Part shown: piece by piece, positions 11,343 through 22,800 of the stretch
Numbering within the stretch: the first letter of the stretch is position 1
Layout: each line of letters opens with the position of its first letter
Source of the DNA: Ditylenchus dipsaci
Lineage: Eukaryota; Nematoda; Chromadorea; Rhabditida; Anguinidae
Length of the DNA: 64,000 nucleotides
Direction: 5' to 3'
Assembly (NCBI GenBank): GCA_004194705.1
Contig: SADC01000062.1
Span: 1 to 64,000 of the forward strand
The notes under the pieces: generated by a model
What the model was told of the DNA's origin: nothing
Database searches by the model: none
What the model saw: only the letters and a program-made list of their open reading frames with translations
Made by a program: the position numbers and the translations under genes

Positions 11343-11768
11343 AGGCTCCCCTCATACTCCCACGCAACACGAGTCGCGCAACAAAATTTCATAGGGTTCT
11401 ACAGGAACTATTTTTATTTTCGGTCGGAGACATCTTATACTCAAAATGACGGTTAGAATCTAGCAAATATTTTAATAATAAAAAATTTTCAATCTGATAT
11501 AAAATGTTTTAGGAATAATCACAAGTATGTGGCAAATCGGCGTGTTGCGTCACTTTCTTGCGCAACACGCCGATTTGCCACATACTTGTGATTATTCCTA
11601 AAACATTTTTATATCAGATTGAAAATTTTTTATTATTAAAATATTTGCTAGATTCTAACCGTCATTTTGAGTATAAGATGTCTCCGACCGAAAATAAAAA
11701 TAGTTCCTGTAGAACCCTATGAAATTTTGTTGCGCGACTCGTGTTGCGTGGGAGTATGAGGGGAGCCT
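11343..11768. repeat. perfect ~210-bp-arm palindrome (GGCTCCCCTCATACTCCC family)
   Basis: GAGGCTCCCCTCATACTCCC at the left is mirrored at the right, and the arms match almost base for base across about 210 bp, with only a ~15-nt loop (TGTTGCGTCACTTTCTTGCG region). Copies of the family are at 29484-29913 and 50138-50533. 11780-12165 shows nothing recognisable. Confidence 0.8.
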
Positions 11769-12189
11769 GAGTATTCCTGTTTTCTGATTTCTTTGTGCAC
11801 CACCAAATGTTAGCTATTCAAAGAAAAAGAATTTAAAAGTGTAATATACACTTTTCAATTGTTAGATTGCTGTTAGATTGTGTTAAAGTAAGTTATTTTA
11901 CTGTAAAGGGTTGAGTATAATACCGAAATCAACAAATTATTTGATCCTAATACTTGCAATTTTTACTTCAATGCACTCTTAAGAAAAATCATATTAGTCT
12001 GAACAGAGTTCAATTTATTTATTCAATTCTGTAAATATATTTAAAAAATCGATTTTTCATTTTTGAGAGTTACTTTATTTTCAGTGCCAACTTTTTAATT
12101 CAACATTTGGAAAAAATGAAGCTGATCTAACTACTCTCACATCCTGACGAGTTAGAGTAAAATAAAGATACCGTATTTACTCTAATTAT

Positions 12190-12601
12190 CATAGTGACCA
12201 CGCCGTCCTACGCCGTCCTAATTTTTTCAATCGCCGTCCTGCGTTTTAACCATATTTTTCATTATGGACACCTTTTTTATTTTACAACATATAATCAGTT
12301 TTTATTTTTATACTTAATTTTCGGACGACCGTCCAAGTTTTCTTTCATTTTTATTTCAAAAAAATGGGGCCGTCCTTATTTAACCGACTTTTTTGAAAAT
12401 TTTCGTGTAAAATCAGGACGGCCCCATTTTTTTAAAATGAAAATGAAAGAAAACTTGGACGGTCGCCCGAAAATTAAGTATAAAATAAAAACTGATTATA
12501 TGTTGTGAAATAAAAAAAGCTGTCCATAATGAAAAATATGGTTAAAACGCAGGACGGCGATTGAAAAAATTAGGACGGCGTAGGACGGCGTGGTCACTAT
12601 G
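12190..12601. mobile_element. 412-bp fold-back element with 8-bp target duplication
   Basis: Begins CATAGTGACCACGCCGTCCT and ends with its complement. The arms are about 190 bp each and nearly perfect, with ACGCCGTCCTA and GGGGCCGTCC motifs. It is flanked on both sides by CTAATTAT (12182-12189 and 12602-12609), an 8-bp duplication of the host transposon's own terminus. Eight-base duplications are typical of hAT transposons, so this is probably a hAT-mobilised miniature element nested in the TA element. Confidence 0.8.
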
Positions 12602-12797
12602 CTAATTATAGACCATCGTCTATAATTTTTCAACCCCCACCGGAGTAGTCGATAATTAGAGACTGGTCTATAATTTTTCAACACCTTCGAAAAGAACACC
12701 TTAAAACCGACTTTTTTCATTAAACACTTTATTGAAAGACAATCAATAACAAATTCAGACAGAATCAGATAGCATTTTATTCCAACGAGATATCACT

Positions 12798-13148
12798 TTA
12801 GTAGCCGTTCTGTAAATCTTCTTCTTCGTCGACTTCTTCCAAGGTCAAGCTTTGCCATGCCTTATAAATCCAAACAAATAAGGGCACTTACTTCGTTCGA
12901 CGGAGCTGAGCTTCTTTGTCCTTCCAGTTGCGAATCATGTTCCCACCAACGTTGTACTTTTTCGCCGCTCCGTTGATTGAGTTGATCTTCTTCGCGTAGT
13001 CAACGATCTCCAGCTTGCGGGCGATGGTGTAAGACTTTTTGTTTCGCGACTTTTTCGCAGGAGTTTCGAGTGACTCTTCTTCCACTGCTTCATCGGCGAT
13101 TTCGATTTGCTCCTCTTCTCCGTGAAACCAAGAGAATTTTGAGAATTT
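12798..13148 (-). pseudogene. transposon-encoded psq/Brinker-type HTH protein, catalytic core missing
   Basis: An exon at 12892-13148 (TTTCAG acceptor, GTAAGT donor) encodes an acidic stretch and SRNKKSYTIARKLEIVDYAK, then NGAAKKYNV and MIRNWKDKEAQLRR. This is the fold found at the N-terminus of pogo/Tigger-type transposases and in the Brinker DNA-binding domain. Only 31 bp further is a short acidic frame (12860-12798, AWQSLTLEEVDEEEDLQNGY then stop) that looks like the C-terminal end of such a transposase. AATAAA follows near 12730. The DDE catalytic region that should lie between is absent, so this reads as an internally deleted transposase. It could still bind the element's ends. The gene's first exon was not identified. 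Confidence 0.65.
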
Positions 13149-13619
13149 CTGAAACAATAAAATACAATACGGTTCATTATAGATTAGCTAAACAATCAGG
13201 GTAAGCATCAAAAAACCAAGAAGTGCAATGTGCGAAACATTAGAAAATGTTGACGAAAATTTCCGATTTGAGACAAAAATCAATCAAAGGCTTTCAGTAA
13301 AAAACAAGAAATACAATAGGTAATGTGATAATCGTCCGGTCACAAATCCAGTGTGCAAGATTTTAGATTTTTAAAAAGCTGGGAATTTTTCAAGTTACAC
13401 AAACAACTAACGTCGCTTTTTTTCGTTTTGAGACAAAAATCGGTTTTTTACCTAAAAATGGTGTAGGTGAAATGGCCTTCGGGGAGGGGGGGGTCTATAA
13501 TGAGAGACTGGTCTATAGTTTTATAACCCCCCCCCTCTCGGGGGTGGTCTATAATCAGAGACAGGTCTATAATTAGAGACTGGTCTATAATTAGAGTAAA
13601 TACGGTACTGCTTTGTGGA

Positions 13620-13815
13620 GGAGTTGTAAAATAATCAGATTATTAGGGTTAGCGATTTCCGGAACAGCCATCTTCTTGATCGGTCCATCTTCTCCGGGTC
13701 CAACATCAGTCCTCATGCCTTCCATGAACTTTAGTCCGCCTCGGGTCACATCACAACCTTCCATCTCGGTCATTACTTTCAATCGCCCACGGGTAACCTC
13801 GGGGTAAAATATCAA
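13620..13815 (-). other. unrecognised open frame beside the TA transposon
   Basis: The minus strand reads PEVTRGRLKVMTEMEGCDVT, GGLKFMEGMRTDVGPGEDG and KKMAVPEIANP with exon-like composition and then runs into the transposon end. It could be a conserved exon interrupted by the insertion, but I recognise no family and the opposite strand is open too. Confidence 0.25.
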
Positions 13816-13950
13816 CTCACGAAGGATTTAACTCGCGAAGCATTTAACTAACGAAGGTCAACTCGCAAAGAGTTTAACTCGCGAAGGCTTCAACTCGCGA
13901 AGGTCAACTCGCAAAGTGTTCAACTCACGAAGGTCACCTCGCGAAGGTTT
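13815..13950. repeat. tandem repeat, AACTCGCGAAGG units
   Basis: About eleven degenerate copies of a 12-16-nt unit (AACTCGCGAAGGTTT, AACTCGCAAAG, etc.) in direct order. 13950-14470 that follows is AT-rich with a CTTCTGTTTTTCTG low-complexity patch at 14300-14360, repeated at 14925-15030, and no gene. Confidence 0.7.
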
Positions 13951-14480
13951 TAAAATTATATCAGAAATTCAAAATCTTGTATTTACAAAATTTTGACAAA
14001 TGCTGACCCTAAGTTGACCCCAGTCGACCACTCAGCTTTTTTCACCCACCGATTTTTCTGAGTCGAATTTTTATGAATCACCCGGAAAAACTGCCTGTAT
14101 TTTTGTGCGGAGTTTTTTTTGTGATAATGTATTGAACTCTAGGGATAACAATGATATGTTTAGCCGCCACTTATGTCAACATTTTGTTCGGAAAATAAGT
14201 CTCACAAGTTGTACTCGTCACCATGAATAAAGTTTTCGGCGCTACTATGATATACCCGCCACCCCCCCCTAATCCTTGGACCTACTATCATAGGGTTCTG
14301 TTTTTCTGCTTCTGTTTTTCTGTGTTTTTTTTTCACTTCTGTTTTTCTGTTTTCTGCTTCCGTTTTTTCGCGACGAAAAACAGAAGTGAATAAGTAGAGA
14401 ACGTTTCAGCTTTCTCAGTATTGTCTGGTTTTTGTTACTGTCTTTATTCTTAATGTTTTTTCCTCAACTTTATGCATTTC

Positions 14481-14880
14481 AGAAAGAGGCTGATGATCTG
14501 TGCGTTACGGATCTGCCGCCGAGTCCCAACTGAAAGATGAAATCACGCATGGTAATTTTAATTTTTTTCAGTTTAATTTTTTATTGGTAAGTACGGCTTC
14601 TTGTAGGAAGTAGCAGAATACTTGGCTGAGGATGTCACTGCTTTTTTGTCTGATCCGTTTGAATATTGTCGAATAAGGCGTGAAAGCCGACCAATTCTTT
14701 GTCAACTGCCTAAGAAATATCACAGCGCACCAGGAGGATCGATGGAAAGCGAAAGGCTATTTTCGAAAGCGAAACTCATTGTTACCGATCTTCAAAAAAT
14801 CTAACCCCTACAATTCTCAGTATGTTATTGTTCCTTCATAATGATTTGCCGTTATCCAATGTTGAATGCAAATGTTTTCG
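14481..14880 (+). pseudogene. hAT transposase C-terminal dimerisation domain, frameshifted
   Basis: Around 14620-14800 the frame reads RPILCQLPKKYHSAPGGSME then SERLFSKAKLIVTD, which is the hAT dimerisation signature (P-x-L...A-x-x-Y...S-x-x-S-E-R-x-F-S). A frame change near 14795 continues it as NLTPTILSMLLFLHNDL, again as in hAT proteins. The upstream part of the transposase is not recognisable, and the domain is broken, so this is a relic. It shows that hAT elements have been active here, in keeping with the 8-bp-duplication fold-back at 12190. Confidence 0.75.
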
Positions 14881-15044
14881 GTCAAGCTGCAAAATAAAGA
14901 AAATGGTGGTAGCGGATATTGACTTTTTCGCTTCTGTTTTTCTGGTTTTCTGTGTTTTTTCACTCCTGTTTTTCTGCTTCTGTTTTTTTAGACAAATACC
15001 GTTTTCCTGTTTTTCTGCTTCTGTTTCTTTTTTAGAAACGGGTC

Positions 15045-15230
15045 CCATCCCTGATCCTGACTCACTTTCGAGTGATTTGTGTCTAAGGTATGTGGGTGTG
15101 CGCATCTCAACTCCAAGCCCGCAGGTCCCCCGCGCCCCTGAAGGGGGCGCGGGGGATTACGTCGGGGTTACGTGGTTTTGCTCCATTTTTAACTATTTCG
15201 CTTAGAGAACAATTAAACTTGGCTTTGAGG
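15045..15230. repeat. partial copy of the GC-loop palindrome
   Basis: Has the TCACTTTCGAGTGATTTGTG and GTGTGCGCATCTCAACTCCA blocks and a GCGCCCCTGAAGGGGGCGC hairpin of the family described at 58010, but lacks the right half. 14890-15045 is a TTCTGTTTTTCTG low-complexity stretch. Confidence 0.6.
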
Positions 15231-15486
15231 TTAGTATAGAAAGTTAGATTTTTGAGCTCATCTTTACAACACACAGATACATCTCGCAAGATAACGATCC
15301 TGACTGTGACCTGGGAAAAGTTTGATGGGGTTTTTTATAAGTGTGCCTGTGTAGCGGGAATTTGGATCCCAAGCTCTGAATTCTAACCAAGAGTAGAGCT
15401 ATGACTAATCATGGCCCATGGATCAGTAATGAAAAACCATGAAATGGGTGTCGAGGTTTTCTCAGAATTTAAATTGTCAGTTGATT

Positions 15487-15645
15487 TACAGGCTACCAGA
15501 CAATTTCTAATATTTTTAGAATTTGTCGCGCGACATTTTTCAATATTTTTCGGTAAATTCGGTTGTTTTGTCCCGAATTTACCGAAAAATATTAGAAAAT
15601 GTCGCGCGACAAATTCTAAAAATATTAGAAATTGTCTGGTAGCCG
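15487..15645. repeat. 160-bp palindrome with TGTCGCGCGACA
   Basis: GGCTACCAGACAATTTCTAA at the left and its complement at the right form near-perfect 70-bp arms that include GTCGCGCGACA. A half copy sits at 25095-25155. 15650-15970 shows no recognisable feature. Confidence 0.75.
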
Positions 15646-15971
15646 ATTTAAATATTGTCACCTTTCGAGCTGAAGAGCCAGGCGCATCAGGAATTTGGGC
15701 ATGCTATGCAAGAATATGCGAAAAAACAAATTTTCGTAGAAGTGTCTCTAGATCATGGTCAGTATTTTTTCCTTGTCAGAAACAATTTCATAGACTGATT
15801 TTTTCAAATTATAAAAAAAAGAGTCTTATGTTTGCTTGATTTACATCGACATATTTAGCTTGTCTTGGCGAACCTTTTTTACAGAGACCATTCTATTTCC
15901 AATTTGGAAAAGGTGAAAAGTCTTTCGTATAGTTCTGAAGACGTTCACAAACTTTTTTGAATAATTCATAG

Positions 15972-16095
15972 GACGATGCGGAAAAATGCATCCTTTTGGC
16001 GAAAAAGTGCCGCCTTTATGAAAAAATGGCCTCTATTAGTGAAAATGTGCCCTTTTTCGTGAAAATTTACATCCTTTTGTAAAAAGTTGCCCTGC
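15972..16095. repeat. degenerate tandem of ~22-nt units
   Basis: Five to six loose copies of a unit like GTGAAAATGTGCCCTTTTT. 16100-16410 that follows has no gene, only a scrap of the GTGGGTGTGCGC repeat near 16230. Confidence 0.5.
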
Positions 16096-16412
16096 TTTAT
16101 GTCCACACATTGTATTTCTAAAAAACACAACTCGACATCAATAAGTAGTTACACCCACATAAACCATATTTAGAAGAGTGGGCAGTGCCAAATAAAACGA
16201 CCAAAAATATTTTGAAGAGAAGACTCATGTGGGTGTGCGCGACTCTTATTCTCACACCGTGAAGAGTAATGCCAAAAAAGGGTTATATGGGAAGTGACTT
16301 TGAATCAAAATTAGGAAAGAATATTTTCGCGCTTTGCGCTTTATCTTTGAACAAAGGCGCAAACTCAGGGCTTTCCATTTGTATCGAAAAGTTTTAAAGT
16401 TGTGGCACTTGT

Positions 16413-17307
16413 TTACTTGGGGGGCCCTTTTTCGGTCAACTATGAATAGTGTTTAGACGTCTTCTAAGTAATTTTTATACGCTAAAAACGATTAAAAAAA
16501 GTTGTTTCCCAACATTTTCCGTACTAAAAAATAGGATTTCGAAAAAATTCGGTTACCATAACATTGCCTTGGACCCCCAAGCTTAATACAGTCCACTCTC
16601 GATACAGTGTAGCTCGCGGGGTCGGAAAAATATACACTATATCAAGGGCTACACTATATCGAGGGTACACTCTAAGCCAGTTTGGCTTAGAGCTGACCAA
16701 ATGAGGTTGAAAAAATATACACTATATCGAGATCTACACTATATCGAGGGTACACTGTATCGAGAGTTGACTGTATATCAAAAAGGGTACCTGGATATCT
16801 TTAAAAATATCGAAAAGATGGGATTTGAACATAGTTTTGTTAAGTGGGGCCTACCGCATAGAGAAACTCTGGTATGCGTATTTTTTTATGCATCCATAGT
16901 CACTTTCGAGTGATTTGTGTCTAAGGTATGTGGGTGTGCGCATCTCAACCCAAGCCACCGGGCCTCCTGCGCCCTCGAAGGGGGCGCAGGGGGCTTGAGA
17001 GTTAGAGATGCGCGCACTTACTTACCTAAGACATGATTCCGAGCAAGACTCTTAATCAAAAATCAATGAAGAGACTCTTTTTGCCCGGCTCAAGTAACCA
17101 AAACGGGGTAGGGTACCTTGACACCCGATATTGTAGCTTGGGGGACCAAGGCAATCGGTCAACTTATCGTAACCAAAATTTTTTTGAAAACCGGTTTTTT
17201 AGTGCGAAAATTGTTTGGAAGTTACTTTTTATCGGTTTTAGCGTATAAATTACTTAGAAGACGTCTAACCACTATTCATAGTTGACCAAAAAGGCGCCCC
17301 CCTCTTC
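16413..17307. repeat. 895-bp inverted-repeat element carrying two nested repeats
   Basis: The left arm (GGTCAACTATGAATAGTGTT, AGACGTCTTCTAAGTAATTT) is mirrored by the right arm (17130-17307), about 170 bp each, both ending inward at the CCAAGGCA word. The middle contains a small CTACACTATATCGAG fold-back (16587-16775, ends CAGTCCACTCTCGATACAG / CTGTATCGAGAGTTGACTG) and a full GC-loop palindrome (16820-17065). Confidence 0.75.
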
Positions 17308-17324
17308 AAGTTAACAAGTCCCGA

Positions 17325-17675
17325 AGTTGTATTATGAACTTCTTCAAAGCTCTTCACATTTTAGCAAATCCTTGGTTATGACACCGGATTCGTGCTCAAC
17401 GTAGTTGATTTACTTGTAGAACTGCTTTTGAAATTCTCAAGTCACTGTCAAATTTCAAATTCTGTTGAAGACATTCAACATTTGATTTTCAAAAAACACT
17501 TTTTTCACTATTTGAATATTTATTGTCTTGAACAGAATTTGAAAATTGAGAGTGACTTGGATGTTGCGTTAGCAGTTTCACAGGTAAATCCACTAAGCTG
17601 AGCATAAATTTGGTGTCAGAATTAAGGACTTTCTGAAATGTGAAGAAATTTAAAGAAGTTCATAATACAATTTCA
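17325..17675. repeat. 350-bp fold-back downstream of twitchin
   Basis: GTTGTATTATGAACTTCTTC at the left is mirrored near 17640-17675, and an inner pair (AATTCTCAAGTCACT region versus AGAGTGACTTGG region) forms a second stem. 17676-18030 shows no gene. Confidence 0.65.
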
Positions 17676-18032
17676 TTCACGCTGTTTTACCCGTTCGAAT
17701 TTCTCTTTTTTCCGAATTTTTTGTCAGCCATCCTGCATCAAACGCATAGTCCAATACACACGGCCTTTCTCGCGTTAAAGGAAGGTTTAAAAATTGAATA
17801 GAAAAACGAAAAGCCAAAATTTGCTCCAGAAAGTGATTTTGAGCCAAAAAAAATATTGTCATTAAAAGTTTCAATGATTTTTTTATGAATTTAAACCTTT
17901 TGTCTCTACACAAAGATCTCGATTTTGTCTTTTGACGTTTTCAACATAGAGTGCTTATTATTTATGAAATAATTTATTTCTGAAACTACGCACATTCATC
18001 ACACAAACCTCAAAAACTGTTTTAGCCAATAT

Positions 18033-18046
18033 TTATTTATTATAAT
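18033..18046 (-). terminator. poly(A) signal of twitchin
   Basis: On the minus strand AATAAATAAA follows the preferred stop codon (18055) by about 10-20 nt. The very short 3' UTR is normal for nematode genes and favours 18055 over 18246 as the true stop. Confidence 0.6.
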
Positions 18047-18054
18047 CTTTTTTA

Positions 18055-19846
18055 TCAAACTTTTCCATTGAGTGTTTTGTCCAAACCTAAATCGCTTAAC
18101 CGGCTGGTCTTCAGCTTGGGTAACCTTTCGTCTATCGACACTCTGCGCAGGGGGTCATTTACAGTTGGTAGCAGGGTGGCATACTTGAGACTTGCTCTTT
18201 CAGGCTCCTCTGATCCAGACCTCAAATGGCTGGTTGGTGGTCTTCTCATGCTGGATGGCCGGAAGTTAGTGGAGGAAGAGGAGTAGGGAAGGGCTTCCCA
18301 TGTCTGCTTTGCACAGAAACCACACATTCAGTCGAGTCCTCGCCCAACTCATTAACTGCTTTGCACATGTAGGTACCTGCGTCCTCTGGTCTCATGTTGA
18401 AGATTTCAAGGGTGCCTAGGAACAGATAGTCAAAAAATGTGAATTAAGGACAGAACTTTATTTGGATATACAGTTGATATTAAACAGAAATGGCCAACTG
18501 GAAAATTCTTGAGAAATCGCCGTTATATCAGAAATCGGGCAAAATTTTATTTCTTTGATCAGATATTTGATCAGATTTATACAAGAAATTCTACAGTTAT
18601 TGATGTACAGTTATCATCCTGAGTCAGTCTTTCCCCGTCAACAACTGTATGTCGATGACTGTACAATTTGCAATATCATATACGAAAAATTCTACAGTTA
18701 TAACCGCACAGTCATCATCTTGAGTCAGTTTTGCCCCGACGACAACTGTATGTTGATAACTGTAAATTTTCTTGTATAATATGGAAGTAAATCGATAACT
18801 GTAAGTTAATAACTGTAGAATTTCTCGTATAATAGCTCGATTTTGTCAAAAACAAATTTTGCCCTAGAAATTTTTCGAAAATATTTTGCTCGGGTAATAA
18901 CCTAACCTAATATTTGTTTGTTTGTTTTGGTTAGCCCAGTTTTTTTTTACAAAAAACAAATTTATGTCAAAAATAACTAAAACACCTGAAGTAAGAAAAT
19001 CTAGAAAAAATCTAGGCGTCTTATTGTACTGCCCAAATAGAGGACCTTGGGTTGGCAAATTCATGATTGACTCATATCCAAATTGTGCTCAATATTATGT
19101 GAAATTGACTTACAAACTCCACTTTTGCACAGAATTTGTACTCGGTCTTGGGAAACTGCTGTGCCTACAAAATAAATTAGTTAAAAATTTATGATTAGAA
19201 CCATAGGGTGGATGCTATAGAGACTTGTGGATAGTACAAGGTGGTGGAACATCTCTGCAAACTATAGCAACACCGAATATTAGTTAACTAAAAAAGTCGC
19301 TAACTTTCTGTCCCGTTTTTCCCACAGACTATGGTCTCTCCGACCCAAAACAGTTCAGAAACGTAAGTCACAAGGCAAGTGGTGTGAATTTTGGAATTAA
19401 GGTACCCGCACCAGTTTTGTGCGTTTTTTAAACTGCCACGAGCTCTAACAATCTGCTTTTTATATTTTAATTGAGCACCCTTAAATAGCCAGATAGGCCT
19501 AAAGTTTTTTCAAATGTTCTAAATTAACGGCCGATTCGCTAAAGATGTACCGCCCCGTCAAAATAGTGTAAAAACAAACCATCTTTGAACCACTCAATCT
19601 AGAAATATCGATACATAAAAACATTTAAATAATCTTGAACAAAGATTACAGTTGGCGTAGGGTTTCCAGTAACTGTGCAAATTAGTTTGCAAGCATGGTT
19701 TTTCTGTATCAGCCTGGGCCTTAGATAGAAACTGAAGAATGGAGTTTTTTTCAGTTCCTCTTTTACTCTAGGCAAGTCCACTTGGGTTAGAGTTTTGCGA
19801 ATGGGTGGCAATTCAAAGTTGTTGCTCTCGTAGGCTGTGTGCTTTC
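18055..19846 (-). CDS. unc-22: twitchin exons: second post-kinase Ig, Ser-rich tail and stop
   Basis: 19650-19846 gives the linker and A-C strands ([26 protein letters not shown]). A 19-nt microexon, 19580-19598, gives IEWFKD. 19114-19164 gives [16 protein letters not shown]. 18055-18415 gives [34 protein letters not shown] and the tail. In the frame as written the tail stops at 18246. A one-base loss near 18286 would instead join it to a 70-codon frame ([20 protein letters not shown] onward, ending DKTLNGKV) that resembles the UNC-22 linker and stops at 18055, about 20 nt before an AATAAA. I prefer that reading. No further Ig exons are seen downstream. Confidence 0.9.
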
Positions 19847-22800
19847 CTAAAAAAATTTTTTATGGATAAAAAAAGTTACAGTCACTTGTTGATATAAAAT
19901 ACGATCGCAAGTTCCTTCTCTCTCAGGGTACGACAATTTTTTAGCTTGGTTTCGAAGTATTTTGCCGAACATGATTCGTCAGTCTAGTCCGAAAAATTAC
20001 AAAAATATAATTTTGTCATACAATTTTTAAAAACTCAAAAATTTCTTTGTAAAGACCCATAAATTTCCTATTTTCAAAAGAAGGGCACCGACCCGAGGAA
20101 GAAAGACCTGAAGAATTTGACGTTAAATCTTTGAATTTTAAAACAAAGGATCGGCAAAAATGGAATCCTTTCAACTTTTCAGACTAAACAGAAAAATCAA
20201 GTCCGACAAAAAAAACTTCCAAAACGAGCTAAAAAAGAATCAGACCATAGGCAGGAACGAACTTGGGAGGTGGCAAGTTTGACCGTATCAGAAGTATGAG
20301 CAAAAAACAAATTTAAATAACTTTCCGAAAATATTATCCTCCAAAACTTACTGATCACATCGAAATAGAAGACCTCTTCCTTGACTCCATAAGAATTCTC
20401 AGCTTTAACTGTATACGGTCCCCTGTCCTCCATTTTGACATTATTTATGGTCAGAGCATAGTCGTTATTATTGGTATTTTTGGAATATTTGACACTTTGC
20501 CTCAGCTCCTCTCCATCCTTGATCCAACTCACAATTGGCAGGGTGGGTGAGAGTACTTTGCAGAAAAATGAGGCACTTTCCCCCTCTCCACATCTACTTG
20601 GTCCACAGGGTCGGACTACAAAACGGGGCAGCGCATCATTTCTGCAGAATAAGTATTTTGAACAGCGAAAAAAGAAATGTAGAAGAAAACAATACTTATC
20701 AAAAGATGACTCATGTATGCCATACTCCGTGGGCCGCAGCTTTTTGATGGCACTATACTGAGCCACTCGCCCAATAGGAGGATGGGGCTCAGGCCATGCG
20801 TCCTTTAAATGAAGAATAAATTTTGTTGCAAAACACCTCAGTAGCCACAACTTTTACAGGAATCCGAATCACAAAGCAAATTTTTCTTTGAGTTGTATAA
20901 AAGTTGTGAGATTTGACTTCGGGTTGTTGTCCGCCTTCAATAACTGTACATCAGTAACTGTAGAATTTCTCATACAGTATACGAGAAATTCTACAGTTAT
21001 CAACGTACAGTTATCGATGGTAGAAAGCTGACTTAGGATGATAACTGTGGGTTGACAACTGTAGAATTTCTCTTACCGTATTTTCTCTATTAAACCCCCA
21101 TAGAGGATTATTTTTCAGCCCCTAAAAATCGGAAAAATTTGAAGTCGATTTTGAAATTTTCGGGTACTCAACTACCGTATTCTCTCTATTAGTTCCACAC
21201 GTGGGATTTTTTTTCAATCGTCCGAAAATCGGAAAAATTTGGTGTCAATCTCGAGATTTTTGGTGAAAATTCAAAATCTAAAGAGCGGAATCAGAAGAGC
21301 TCGTGGGAGTTAAGAAAATGCAATTAACAGCTTTATTAAATTTTTTCTCTGAGCTGAGATACAGGTCCTCAAAGTTGGGGTGTGGGTTTAATAGAGAGTG
21401 TGGAACTAATAGAGAGAATACGGTAAAATCTCAAAAATGGAATCAGGAGAGCTCGTGCTAATCAAAAAACGCAAAAAACATATTTGTGAAATGTTTGCTT
21501 TAGACTGAGATATAAGGATCGTTTGGCGGTGAATTATTAGAGAGTGGGGGGTTGATAGAGATAATACGGTATATTACGCAAGATATAAATATCTATAGCG
21601 TTATATAGCTATTTATATAGGTATATAACGCTATAGCTATTTATAGCTATAAACCCTGGAAATATGGCCGAATTCCGGTTTTTGTCACCCACTCGAATAA
21701 CAATCGCGTAAATTTACACAAATCTGCTCCGCATTCTTTGCGGTACCCCAAACTATTAGCACTACTCACGTATCTGCTCCTTATGGAATCCCTGACAGAG
21801 AAGTATCTATTGCTAGGAATTTGTTTTGTCTCCTCCTGGAAACGATCCGCCAACCAAGGGTGTCCAAGAGCAGCTGTAGCATCCATCCTACTGTTCGCGT
21901 CCATCACCAACAGTTTGCGAATAAAGTCTTTGGCACTTGAGGATATGTCGTTGAAGGCGGGGTCATCCATATTCCAATCACAAGATTTCACATTTTTTAA
22001 AGTCTCATCATCGTTTTCACCGCCAAATGGGGACAGACCCGAAAGTAAAATATAACTGAGCACTCCCACTGACCACATATCTGAATTTTGTAGATGATTT
22101 TAGGGTGTAAATTAGTAATCACGGGCTGCCTACATACCTGTGTAAAACCCGACATTAGTCCCAAGAACAATTTCCGGTGCAGCAAATTCAGCAGTTCCTG
22201 TGAATAAAATTATTTTTTTGGGGGTTAAATGGACTCTGACCGACCTGTAGTGACTTTTACAGGCTCCTTAGGATCCAACTTGGTGGTCAGTCCAAAGTCG
22301 ATGAGCTTGAGTTGGTTGCTTTTGCGGGTGGTGAACATAATATTCTCCGGTTTCAAATCCAAATGCACCTAAAATAGTGTGAATAATTAATACAATGTGC
22401 TCAATGTGGCTCGGCATGTAATACGGTCAACTTGATATCCAATGGCGTCTAACCGCCCTTTTTACACAAGCACTTACATAGCTCATTTCATGCATGTGAC
22501 TAAGGGCCTTGCACACTTGGTGAATATATTCAATGGCTTCCCCTCTGACATTCGGTTCTTTTCATCCGACACTTTTTCAAACAACTCTCCTCCGGACATA
22601 CTAGAATTTTTAAAAAATATTTCAAAATTTTATTCTAACGTGTAACTTACAATTCGTAAACCATGACCATCTCATTTTCACCCTCGAAAGCATCATGCAG
22701 ATTGATAAGAGTAGGATGTCTTAGCTCAGACATCGTATTGATTTCTTTTCTCACCATCTCCTTGTCTTTTTCATTGTTGGTAGTGACGAACTTGACGGCA

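Larger units (their letters stand above)
12171..13605. mobile_element. TA-flanked DNA transposon, 1,435 bp, with HTH gene
   Basis: Terminal inverted repeats CCGTATTTACTCTAATTA face each other at both ends, bounded by TA on each side, as expected for Tc1/mariner/pogo-type insertions. Subterminal tandem copies of a motif around TAATTAGAGACTGGTCTATA are present at both ends. Inside, a minus-strand gene encodes a DNA-binding domain (next entry), and a separate 412-bp fold-back has inserted near the left end. Many short elements in this window share the CCGTAT..TCTAATA terminus and are probably its non-autonomous relatives. Confidence 0.75.

Noticed and set aside
16820..17065. Spliced-leader RNA gene (CTAAG|GTATGTG motif with nearby stem-loops)
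   Set aside because: No recognisable SL exon or Sm-binding site in the expected place, and the motif occurs symmetrically on both strands of a repeat; a transcript would be needed.
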